This document shows positions 1 through 8,748 of a stretch of 64,000 nt of DNA, piece after piece. How positions within the stretch are numbered: the stretch's first letter is position 1; every line of letters starts with the position of its first letter. A model generated the notes under the pieces. That model was not told the origin of the DNA and made no database searches. It saw nothing but the letters and a program-made list of their open reading frames with translations. The translations under genes and the position numbers were made by a program. The stretch is from JAXLXE01 sp046328115 (GTDB lineage: Bacteria > Chloroflexota > UBA6077 > JACCZL01), in assembly GCA_046328115.1 (NCBI GenBank), contig JAXLXE010000001.1, positions 930,001 to 994,000 on the forward strand. The letters are read 5' to 3'.

Positions 1-1
1 C

Positions 2-595
2 CTGCTGGACTTCCAGCGGTGCTACGTGGACCGTGCGGTGGGGATCGGCAGGCTGGCAGCCGAACGTGGCATCGACGCCGAACTAGACGAGTACTTTGAG
101 CAGGTGGCCTACGCCGTCCGCAACGCGCGCGATCTCCTCCACGCATTCCGGGCAGCGGGCGTCACCGTCATCCACTGTCGAATCGTGGACCGGCCGCGGA
201 TGACACCGTCGACGGTGCAGTCCGGCGTCATCGGCTGGCTTCGGTCCGCCAGCGATGCCGACGCCGACTTTTGCGCCGACCTGGCGCCGGCCCCTGGCGA
301 AGTGGTGGTAGAGCGGCGCGCGCTCAACCCGTTCGTCCGGTCCGATCTGGAGCGCGTCGTCGAGGATCGCGGCCTCTCCACACTGGTGCTGGCCGGGGTC
401 GGCGTTGCCACCACGGTCTACCCCGCCGCACGCGACGCGGCCGATCGCGGTTACGCCGTGATCGGGGTCCCAGATGCGTGCGTGGGCGACACCTTCGAGA
501 TCCACGACTTCATGCTCAACCAGCTTGTCGGCGGCCTGATTCGCCTGCGCTCAACGGCCGCCGTGCTAGCCGCCATGCAGGGAGGTGCCTCGTGA
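2..595 (+). CDS. Isochorismatase-fold hydrolase, 5' end outside window, nucleophile replaced
   Basis: The frame is open to the left edge and begins LLDFQRCYVD, so the GTG at 26 is not the true start and a few N-terminal residues are missing. In isochorismatase-family cysteine hydrolases the catalytic triad is Asp, Lys and Cys. The Asp of LLDFQ is present (codon 8-10). The Lys position reads Arg (ERRALNPF) and the Cys position reads Tyr (GVATTVYPAARDA, codon 419-421). The surrounding fold motifs (ARDAADRGY, DACVGD) are otherwise well kept. It overlaps the next gene by 4 bases (GTGA), so the two are translationally coupled. Loss of both Lys and Cys suggests a non-catalytic or re-purposed member rather than a working amidase. 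The family is certain, the function is not. Confidence 0.85.
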   Translation: MLDFQRCYVDRAVGIGRLAAERGIDAELDEYFEQVAYAVRNARDLLHAFRAAGVTVIHCRIVDRPRMTPSTVQSGVIGWLRSASDADADFCADLAPAPGEVVVERRALNPFVRSDLERVVEDRGLSTLVLAGVGVATTVYPAARDAADRGYAVIGVPDACVGDTFEIHDFMLNQLVGGLIRLRSTAAVLAAMQGGAS

Positions 596-1569
596 CGGTG
601 GGCACGATCCAGACCGTGCTCGGACCGATCGAGCCCGCCGCGCTCGGCGTCACGCTTACCCACGAGCACGTCTGGTGCAACCAGGCGCTGTGCCGCCTGG
701 GCGACCGCTGGCGGGCGACGGATCCCAGGAGTCTGATGATCCTGGATGAGCCAGACGTCGCCGTGGCTGAGCTCCAGGACCTCCACGCGCTGGGTGGCCG
801 GGCGCTGGTGGAGGCAACGGTCGGCGGCTGGGGCCGTGACGTGGCGATGCTGCGCGCGATCTCGGAGCGCTCCGGGATCCAGATCGTCGCGGCCAGCGGC
901 TACTACGTGGAGGCGTGTCTGCCGTCCTGGACGCCTGAAAAGACGATCGACCAGCTAGCCGACGTGCTCGTGCGCGAGGCCACCTTGGGGGCTGACGGCA
1001 CGGACATCCGCACCGGCATCCTGAAGGCGGCCATCGGGCGCGGCCGCATCGAAGGCGAGGAGGAGCGCTGCGCCCGCGCCGTGGCCCGCGCCCAGGTCCG
1101 CACGGGTTTGCCGATCACCACCCACACCTCCGGCAACGTCCGCTTCGAGATCGCCCAGGGCAACGCCGGCCCCGGTCTGCTCGATCTCTTTGAGAGCGAA
1201 GGCGCCGACCTGAGCGCCGTCATCATCGGCCACACCGACGAGAACGCCGACATCCGGGTGCTCGAGACGATCTGCAGACGGGGGGCGTTCGTCCAGTTCG
1301 ACGTGATCGGCAAGAGCCACTGGATGTTGGACGAGACGCGTGTCCAACTTGCGCGCCAACTCATCGATCGAGGGCACGGCGACCGCCTCCTGCTCTCGAG
1401 CGACCGCGCCCGCAAGACCGAGCTGAGGAAGTACGGCGGCCCAGGCTACGGCCACGTCCTGCGATCGTTCGTCCCCATGCTGCAGGCAGCCGGGATAGAG
1501 GAAGCCGCCATCGAAGCGATCCTGGTCCACAACCCGGCCCATGCCCTCACCCGCCGCCCGACCCCGTAG
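592..1569 (+). CDS. Phosphotriesterase-family metal-dependent hydrolase
   Basis: 325 residues, the usual size for the phosphotriesterase/lactonase family of TIM-barrel amidohydrolases. The binuclear metal site is complete: H24 and H26 (LTHEH), the bridging carboxylated Lys K145 (GILK), H178 (TTHTS), H214 (IGHTD) and D271 (LSSD). The C-terminal YGGPGYGHVL and HNPAHAL motifs also fit. The frame is open far upstream, but the GTG at 592 gives the correct family N-terminus (VGTIQTVLGP) and overlaps the upstream stop as GTGA. The family includes organophosphatases, lactonases and resiniferatoxin-type esterases; the substrate cannot be told from sequence. Coupling to the isochorismatase-fold gene suggests both act on the same small molecule. 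Confidence 0.9.
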   Translation: MTVGTIQTVLGPIEPAALGVTLTHEHVWCNQALCRLGDRWRATDPRSLMILDEPDVAVAELQDLHALGGRALVEATVGGWGRDVAMLRAISERSGIQIVAASGYYVEACLPSWTPEKTIDQLADVLVREATLGADGTDIRTGILKAAIGRGRIEGEEERCARAVARAQVRTGLPITTHTSGNVRFEIAQGNAGPGLLDLFESEGADLSAVIIGHTDENADIRVLETICRRGAFVQFDVIGKSHWMLDETRVQLARQLIDRGHGDRLLLSSDRARKTELRKYGGPGYGHVLRSFVPMLQAAGIEEAAIEAILVHNPAHALTRRPTP

Positions 1570-1834
1570 GACCTCACGAACAGCGATACCGACGGCGATA
1601 CCACCGGCCACGCCCGACCGCCTTCACCAGACCGCCCGAAACCAGACCGTCATGCTGCGCCTGTGAGGCATCTAGCCCGCCGCCCGACCGCCGGCGACTT
1701 CCTCGTCGCCCGAGCACCGCGTGCCCATTCGCACCCAGCTTGACAGTTCCCCACCCCCTGCCTATCCTTCGACCGCTCCGCCCGGATCAGGGGATGCGCG
1801 CGGCGGAGCGCACCACCGCCCCATTGGAGTGTTG

Positions 1835-4800
1835 ATGCCCAGTCCGGCCGCGCGCTCGTCGTACCTGCTCGGCGCCCTCCTGACCGGCCTCCTGCTCGTG
1901 CTCCTCGCGCCCGCCGACGGCGTCCACGCCGCGACGATCCAGGTCACCACCTCAGCAGACGAGAACAACACCAATCTGGCCGACTGCTCGCTCCGCGAGG
2001 CGCTCGTGGCGGCGAACACCAACGCCGCCTTCGGCGGCTGCCCGGCCGGCGACCCGGACGGTACCGCGACGGACCAGATCACCTTCGCGGCGGGCACGGA
2101 CGGCTCGGCCATCTTCTTGAGCAGCGGACAACTCACCATCTCATCCAATCTCGACATCGTCGGCAACGGCGTGGCCAACACCATCGTGGACGGCCAGAAG
2201 GGCACGGCCTCGGCCACCCGCGTGTTCAACGCGACCGCCGGCACCGCCTCCATCTCAGGGCTAACGATCCGCAACGGCTCGGCCGGCACCGGCGGCGGCA
2301 TCCTCGTCAATGCCGGCACGGTCACCGTCACCAACAGCACCATCAGCGGCAACTCAGGCACCTTCGGCGGCGGCGGCATCTACGTCACTGGCGGGACGGC
2401 CACCGTTACCGTCACCAGCAGCACCCTCAGCGGCAACTTAGCCCCCATCAGTGGCGGCGGCATCTACGTCAATAGCCTCAGCACGGCCACCGTGACCAAC
2501 AGCACCCTCAGCGGCAACTCGGTCTCCAGTGGAGACGGCGGTGGCATCCTCGTCAACGGCGGCACGGCCACCGTCACCAACAGCACCCTCAGCGGCAACT
2601 CGGCCGCCATCAGCGGAGGCGGCATCCTCGTCATCGGCAGCGGCACGGCCTCCGTCACCAACAGCACCCTCAGCGGCAACTCGGCCACCACTGGCGGCGG
2701 CATCTTCGTCCAGTCTGGCTCGGCAACAGTGACGCACAGCACCCTCAGCGGCAACTCGGCCCCCGGCGGCGGCGGCGGCGTATTCGGCGTTCTCGGCACC
2801 GTCAACCTGCGCGCCACCATCGTCGCCAGTAGTCCCAGCGGCGGCAACTGCGCCGGCACCATCACCTCCCTCGGCAGCAACCTCAGCAGCGACGGGACTT
2901 GCAGTCGCGCCGCGGCCTTCACGCAGACCGGGCGACGCCAACAACGTCGCCACCCTCAATCTCGGCCCGCTCGCCAACAACGGCGGCCCCACCCAGACCC
3001 ACGCCCTCCTCTCCGGCAGCACCGCCATCGACGCCGTCCAGGGCTCCTGCACCAGCAACGGCAACAGCGGCGGTACGACCATCAGCACCGACCAGCGTGG
3101 CACCACCCGCCCCATCGACGGCAACGGCGATTCCACCGCCACCTGCGACGTCGGCGCCTTCGAGGCCAGCCCCGGGCACCCTCCAGTTCAGCAACCCCAC
3201 CTACACCATCGGCGAGGCCGGGCCCTCCGCCACCATCACCATCACCCGCAGCGGCTCTGACCTCACCGTCGGCGCCACCGTCTTCCTCGGCGGCGGTAGC
3301 TCTACCGCCACCCCGGCATCGACTACACCGCCACCCCCTGCTCGTCAGCTTCAGTGGGGCGAGACCAGCAAGAACGTCTCCGTCCCGATCCTCCAGGACC
3401 CCCTGGACGAGGACGACGAGACCGTGCTGCTGACCCTGGGCAGGGACCGGCGGCGCGGCCATCGGCGCCCAGAGCACCGCCACGCTCACCATCACCGACG
3501 ACGATCCCACCCCCACCCTGTCGGTCGGCAACGTCACGGTGCCGAGGGCAACGCCGGCAGCACCAACGGGTGTTCCAGATCACCCTCAGCGCCGCCAGCG
3601 GCCGCACCGTCACGGTGCAGGCCCAGACCGCCAACGGGATCGGGGTGAGCGGCGCGGTGGCCGGCAGCGACTACACCGCCGTGGCCCAGACCGTGACGTT
3701 CACCCCGGCCAGACCGTGCAGACCGTCAGCGTGCCGCTGGGCGACGTGGTGGACGAGGTGGACGAGACGTTCAGCCTGAACCTGAGCGCGCCCACCAACG
3801 CCAGTATCGCGGTGGGGACCGGCACCGGGCACGATCACCGACGACGACACGTCGTCGATCGCGGTGGACGATGTGTCGGTGGCCGAGGGCAACGCCGGCA
3901 GCACCAATGCCACGTTCACGGTGAGCCTGGAGCACGCCCAACAGCCGACGGTGACGGTGCAGGCGCAGACCGCCAACGGCGCGGGTGCCACCGCCGCCAC
4001 CAGTGGCAGCGACTACACGGCGGTCAACGTGACGGTGACGTTCAACGCCGGCGAGACGAGCAAGCCGTGGTGGTGCCGCTGGGCGACACCGCGGACGAGC
4101 CGAACGAGACGTTCGCGGTCAACCTCGCATCGCCTGTGAACGCGGTGATCGGGGATGCCCAGGGGATCGGCACGATCCTGGACGACGACGGGCCGCCGTC
4201 TTGGCTGTCGATCGTGGATCGGGCGGGGCCGAGGGGAACGCCGGCGCGAGCAACCTGGTGTTCACGGTGACGCTGCTGCCGGCCAGCGGCCAGACGGTGA
4301 CGGTGGTGGCCCAGACGGCCAACGGGGCGGGAGCGAACGGAGCAGTACGGCCAGGACTACACGGCGGTCGGACCGACGACGCTGACGTTCAACCCCGGGG
4401 TGACCAGCCAGACGGTGGCGGTACCGATCCTCGGCGACCTGCTGGGCGAGGCGGACGAGACGTTCGTGGTGAACCTCTCCAGCCCGACCAACGCGACGAT
4501 CGCCACGGCCCAGGCGGTGGGGACGATCCAGAACGACGACGTGCCGGCGCTGTCGGTGAACGACGCCGGTGGTGGAGGGGAGCGCTGGCAGCACGGCTGC
4601 CACGTTCACGGTGAGCCTGAGCCAGCCGAGCGCGCTGACGGTGACGGTGCAGGTCCAGACGGCCAATGGCACCGCGACGGCGGGGAGCGACTACACGGCC
4701 GTCAGCCAGACGGTCACGTTCAACCCCGGGCGAGACCAGCAAGCCCTTCGTGGTGGCGATCCTCGGCGACACGATCGATGAGCCGAACGAGACGTTCACG

Positions 4801-6283
4801 GTCAGACGCGGTGCTTCCCCAGGGGAACGGGACGATCGTGGACGACGACGGGGCGCCGGGCGCTGTCGATCGACGACGTGACGGTGACGGAGGCGCAGGG
4901 ATCGGTGAGCGGAGCCGCGGTGACGCTGCAGCCGCCAGCGGCCAGCGTGACGGTGACGGCGCAGACGGCCAACGGCATCGCGCCGAGTGGAGCGCACGGC
5001 CGGGCAGGACTACACCGCGGTCACCCAGACCATCACCTTCACGCCTGGGCTGACGAGCCAGACACGCTCCTCGGACGCGCTGGTGGATCGACGGACGTTC
5101 ACGGTGACTGAGCGGTCCGACCAACGCAGGATCGGATCCGCGACTCAACGGCCCTGCCGATCCTGGACGGACGCGCTGGTGACCCACAACCCGCCTGCGA
5201 TCGACCACAAGGATGTCCGAGGGTGGGAGACGGAGGAGCAGAAGCTGCCAGCGGCGCCACACCAACGCCGGCACGCGTGAGGGCGACGGAGGCGCGGGAC
5301 CGGTGACCAACCGCGACGGCCTTGACGGTGACGCTGCGGCAGCCAGTGCCGATCCGGGGTGGGCGGCAGACGGCGAGAAGATCCAGAGCAGCGCTGACGG
5401 CGACGGAGACTCAACCGGCCCGAGTCGCGCCGAGTGGAGCGACACCTCTCACCCTGCGGGGCTCCGCCTGCTCAGCACCGTCGAACAGGAACGGTGCGGT
5501 CCACCCGGGGAAGTAGAGCCATCACTTCGTGACGTGCGCCTGGGCTGACGATGGTCTCCACGAGTACCTGCCATCGGCATGAACTGGTGTCCGCGGAGAC
5601 GGAGGGTGTACCACGGGTGCCTGAGAAGTCCACCGGACGCGCACGTCGGTCCAGCACGGATCCGAGGGAGCAGGCGACGGGCTCACATCCGCGTCCAACA
5701 AGGACGACGTTCCGCGACCGCGGTTGAAGAACGGTGGACGCGCGCGACTCGCCCACCACCATCGCGGGCTGGCCCGCGCTTAGCCAGGGCACGGACCGCG
5801 CCGCGACTAGCCGGCGGGGAGCGGCCCTGCCGGCACCGTGCGAGGACTCCCTCCTGGACTCGCCCAGGCCGTCCGGCAACGCCATCGTGCTGCTGGCGCT
5901 CTTGTTGTACGTATCTCTGCCAGGGTTGACGAAGGGTGAAGCGAATCGGGGTGCGCAAGTTCAGACGGAGCCACCCGCCGCATCGGCATGCGCGCAGATT
6001 CTCGCGTTCACCGCGCCTCCAGCGGCAGCCACATGCTGTCCAACGCTTGATGTACGGCCGCAACCGCGATGACGTGTCGGTGGAGGGCGACGTGGTGGAG
6101 GTGCACCCCGAAGCGGCGCCGCCGTACGCGGTGATCGGCAACCGCGACGGCCTGGTGACGGTGGTGCTGCGCTGCGGCAGCCAGTGCCCGACGATCCGGG
6201 TGGGCGACTACCTGGAAGCAGACGGCGAGAAGATCCACGAGCAGCGCTTCGAGGCGACGGAGATCTCGATCACCAGGCGCTGA
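1835..6283 (+). pseudogene. Giant secreted beta-helix / Calx-beta protein gene, broken by many frameshifts
   Basis: The ATG at 1835 has GGAG just upstream and starts a signal peptide (ARSSYLLGALLTGLLLVLL). Then come a CSLREA segment (ADCSLREALVAANTN) and a right-handed beta-helix of repeated VTNSTLSGNS..GGGI units, readable in one frame to about 2925. From there the coding sense hops between frames at least ten times. About six Calx-beta-like units of roughly 330 bp can be followed (motifs such as DYTAVSQTVTFNPG and DEPNETFTV) between about 3170 and 5165. A shredded duplicate of downstream DNA occupies about 5190-6056. The last intact stretch (6057-6283) encodes a C-terminal domain containing VEGDVVEVHPEAAPPYAVIG and VGDYLEADGEKIHEQ. 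Neighbouring genes have no such errors, so either this gene is decaying or the repeat-rich stretch was badly assembled. The latter is preferred. Confidence 0.75.
5190..6056. repeat. Shrunken, deletion-riddled direct copy of 6057-7365
   Basis: Reading through this stretch gives, in the same order, pieces of the sequence from 6057 to 7365, but with dozens of short gaps (about 870 versus 1300 bp). Matched landmarks include: GGCGAGAAGATCCA at about 5373 and 6228; ATGGTCTCCA at about 5551 and 6523; TCCAGCACGGATCC at about 5651 and 6660; TCACATCCGCGTCCAACAAG at about 5683 and 6697; GTATCTCTGCCAGGGTTGA at about 5910 and 7078; TTGATGTACGGCCGCA at about 6048 and 7349. The differences are mostly deletions, few substitutions. 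The copy ends exactly where the clean copy begins. Frames reading through it are not genes. Confidence 0.85.
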
Positions 6284-6307
6284 GCCCCGAGTCGACGCCA
6301 CGCACCG

Positions 6308-6892
6308 TCAGCCGCCGACTCCCCGTACGACGAAATCGAACCGGCCGAGTATGTCCTCACCCTGCGGCTCCGCCTGCATCAGCAATCCTGCGTCGAACAG
6401 GAAGTCCGTGGCGTTGCGGTCCACACCGGGGAAGTAGAGCTGCGTGGTGAATGGCGCACCCCCGGGCGGCGTCACCGTGACGTGCAGATGGGACGTGCGT
6501 CCCGTGTACTCGGCGGGTACGATGGTCTCCAGCGAGTACCTGCCATCGGCATCGGTGAACTGGTGTCCGCGGAGACGGTACCCTCGGAGGTCGTAGCTAC
6601 CAGCGGCGTCAGCCTGCCAGAAGTCCACCCGAGCGCCGGGGATCGCTGCGCACGTCGAGTCCAGCACGGATCCACTGAGGAGCAGGCGACGGCCGCTCAC
6701 ATCCGCGTCCAACAAGGACGCACGTTCCGGCGAACCGGCCTTGAAGAATGGGCCGGGCGTGGACGCGCGCGTCAACTCGCCCACCACACATCGCGGGGAA
6801 TCCTGAGCGCTGACCGGCGCGGACCGCGCGGCACCACTGATGAGCGCAACGACCAGCGCGACGGTCGAGAGCGGAATCCGGGAGCGGGCCAT
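6308..6892 (-). CDS. Secreted intradiol ring-cleavage dioxygenase-like protein
   Basis: 194 residues with an N-terminal signal peptide (VALVVALISGAARSAPVSA). The core matches the intradiol dioxygenase family (protocatechuate/catechol dioxygenase catalytic domain): TPGPFF, PGARVDFWQADAAGSYD, TDADGRYSLETIVP, then TSHLHV and TTQLYFPG. The four expected Fe(III) ligands can be placed: Tyr in GSYD, Tyr in AEYTGR, and both His of HLH. The protein is shorter than cytosolic enzymes and exported, like the secreted lignin- or humics-associated members of the family. It is divergent from the membrane gene at 7018, with 125 bp between them for promoters. Substrate unknown. Confidence 0.8.
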   Translation of the reverse strand: MARSRIPLSTVALVVALISGAARSAPVSAQDSPRCVVGELTRASTPGPFFKAGSPERASLLDADVSGRRLLLSGSVLDSTCAAIPGARVDFWQADAAGSYDLRGYRLRGHQFTDADGRYSLETIVPAEYTGRTSHLHVTVTPPGGAPFTTQLYFPGVDRNATDFLFDAGLLMQAEPQGEDILGRFDFVVRGVGG

Positions 6893-7017
6893 CGATTCCT
6901 CCTATGTACCCCACCGCGGCGCAGCGGAGATATCGGCGTCGGCGTGCGAGGAGCGCTATCCTCAGCCTTCGTGTGTCGTGACTCCGCCCAGGCCGTCGTT
7001 CGCCGCGGCAACGCCTC

Positions 7018-8748
7018 GTGACCGGAGCTCTGGCGACGGTCGGCGCCGTCATGCTCTTGTTGTACGGCGCGCTGGTCGTATCTCTGCCAGGGTTGAGCGA
7101 GGCCCGTTCCGTCCCGATCCAGAAGGCCGTGGACATTCGCGACGACTTCGGGGCGGCGCACGTCGCCAGTTCGGTGGCGTTTCTCGCGGTCATCATCGCG
7201 CTCTTCGTCGCGTACGCCCTGGCCCTGCGGGCCACCCGCCGCATCGGCATGCGGCACGCGGCGCGCCCCATTCTCGCGTTCACCGCGGCCTACCAACTCC
7301 TGGCAGTGGTCAGCCCCACGATGCTGTCCACCGACGTCTATTCCTACTTGATGTACGGCCGCATCCTAGCGGTGCATGGAGCCAACCCGTACCTTGACGC
7401 ACCTGACCGATTCGCGAGCGATCCCTACTACGGACTGCTCTTCTGGACCACCTACACCAGCTTCTACGGGCCGCTCTGGACCCTGCTGTCGGCGGGTGTC
7501 TCTCGAGTTGTCGGCGAGGACGCCACGCTGGCCGCGCTGGCATTTCGCGGACTGGCCGGCACCTGCGCGGTTGCGAGCACCGGTCTGGTCTGGCTGACCC
7601 TGCGCCGCCTCCGACCAAACGATGCCGCCCGCGGTGCCGTGGCCTTCGGCTGGAATCCTCTGCTGTTCATCGAGTGCGGGCTCAGCGGCCACAACGATGC
7701 GCTGCTCGTGGCCGGCGTCGCCGCGGCGCTGCTACTCCTGGTGCGTGGGCGGGCGACCTCCGCGGCCGCGAGCCTCCTGGGCGCAGCCTGTGTGAAAGTG
7801 CTGGCTCTGCCCATGCTGCCATTGCTGCTCGCCCACGCGTGGCGCGCGGACCGAGCCCGCCTGGCATTCGTGATGCGGACCGGGCTCCTCCTCTCGGCGC
7901 TGCTCGTTGTGCTCGTGTTCCCCGTCTGGGGCGGTCCCCAAACGCTGTCCACCCTGTTGCTGGGCGGCGCCGGGGATCGCTACACCAACAGCCTCGGTGA
8001 ACTCGCGCTCACCGAGCTACGCGTGGCGTTCGGCGAGAGCCGCGAGGATACGGAGGTCCCGCTCCTGTTCTCGCCCTGGTGGATCGCCACCACTCGTCCC
8101 GCGCCACTCCGCGCGGAACGCGGCGACAATGCCCCATCGCTGGTCGAGATCCCTCGCGGGCAGGCACTCCTGGTAGTCGCCCCCCAGTACGGACGCTGGG
8201 CCCGCGTGTTCCATCCCACCACGCATCAGACGGGCTTCATCCGAACCAACGCCACGGAGCGCCAGGCAGTCGCACCGGATCGCGGCAGCCTCGACGCCGA
8301 GACCCTGGCGCGCGAGCGCGGGCCGACGGGTAGCCCGGCGCTGGCCGGCGCCAACGCGATCGTCCGCGGAGTCGGCTGGGGCACATTCTTCCTCGTCTGG
8401 GGCTGGGTGCTGCTCCGCTGCACGGCCAGGGTGGAGCACCTGGTGCGCGGCCTCGTCATCCTGATGGTGGTGACCTACTACCTGACGCTGACCTGGTTTC
8501 ACCCCTGGCACCTGCTCGCGGGGCTGCTCCTGGCCGCTCTCTCACCACTGACCCCGGCCGCAATCGCGATGTTCAGCCTGACCGCCTCTGCAACACTGAT
8601 CTATCCCGCGCTGGGGTTCCTGCCAGGCAGTGCCGAACCCCGACTGGAGTGGCTGTTTACCTACCGCGCGCTCGCGGTATTCGGGCTGCCCGTCCTGGTG
8701 TTGGGCGGCTGGATGATAGGACGCCGCGCGAACCATGAACCGGCCTAG
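7018..8748 (+). CDS. GT-C type membrane glycosyltransferase with SH3-like insertion
   Basis: 576 residues, about a dozen hydrophobic segments. The first extracytoplasmic loop carries STDVYSYLMYGR (D106) and HGANPYL, typical of polyprenol-phosphate-sugar dependent mannosyltransferases of the GT-C fold. Between membrane segments, residues about 355-415 form a soluble insert (ERGDNAPSLVEIPRG, YGRWARVFHP, QTGFI) that looks like an SH3b-type domain. The start is a GTG; no better ATG precedes the first membrane helix. The gene overlaps the next one by 14 bases, so the two are probably coupled. Likely role: sugar transfer to a lipid-linked or surface glycan. Donor and acceptor cannot be predicted. 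Confidence 0.75.
   Translation: MTGALATVGAVMLLLYGALVVSLPGLSEARSVPIQKAVDIRDDFGAAHVASSVAFLAVIIALFVAYALALRATRRIGMRHAARPILAFTAAYQLLAVVSPTMLSTDVYSYLMYGRILAVHGANPYLDAPDRFASDPYYGLLFWTTYTSFYGPLWTLLSAGVSRVVGEDATLAALAFRGLAGTCAVASTGLVWLTLRRLRPNDAARGAVAFGWNPLLFIECGLSGHNDALLVAGVAAALLLLVRGRATSAAASLLGAACVKVLALPMLPLLLAHAWRADRARLAFVMRTGLLLSALLVVLVFPVWGGPQTLSTLLLGGAGDRYTNSLGELALTELRVAFGESREDTEVPLLFSPWWIATTRPAPLRAERGDNAPSLVEIPRGQALLVVAPQYGRWARVFHPTTHQTGFIRTNATERQAVAPDRGSLDAETLARERGPTGSPALAGANAIVRGVGWGTFFLVWGWVLLRCTARVEHLVRGLVILMVVTYYLTLTWFHPWHLLAGLLLAALSPLTPAAIAMFSLTASATLIYPALGFLPGSAEPRLEWLFTYRALAVFGLPVLVLGGWMIGRRANHEPA

Noticed and set aside
2438..3142. Long minus-strand frame opposite the beta-helix gene
   Set aside because: Its Ala/Gly/Val repeats simply mirror the repeats of the real coding strand.
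5936..6283. A small independent gene ending at 6283
   Set aside because: Its first half lies in the shredded duplicate and reads nonsense. Only 6057-6283 is meaningful, and it is the C-terminus of the broken Calx-beta protein.
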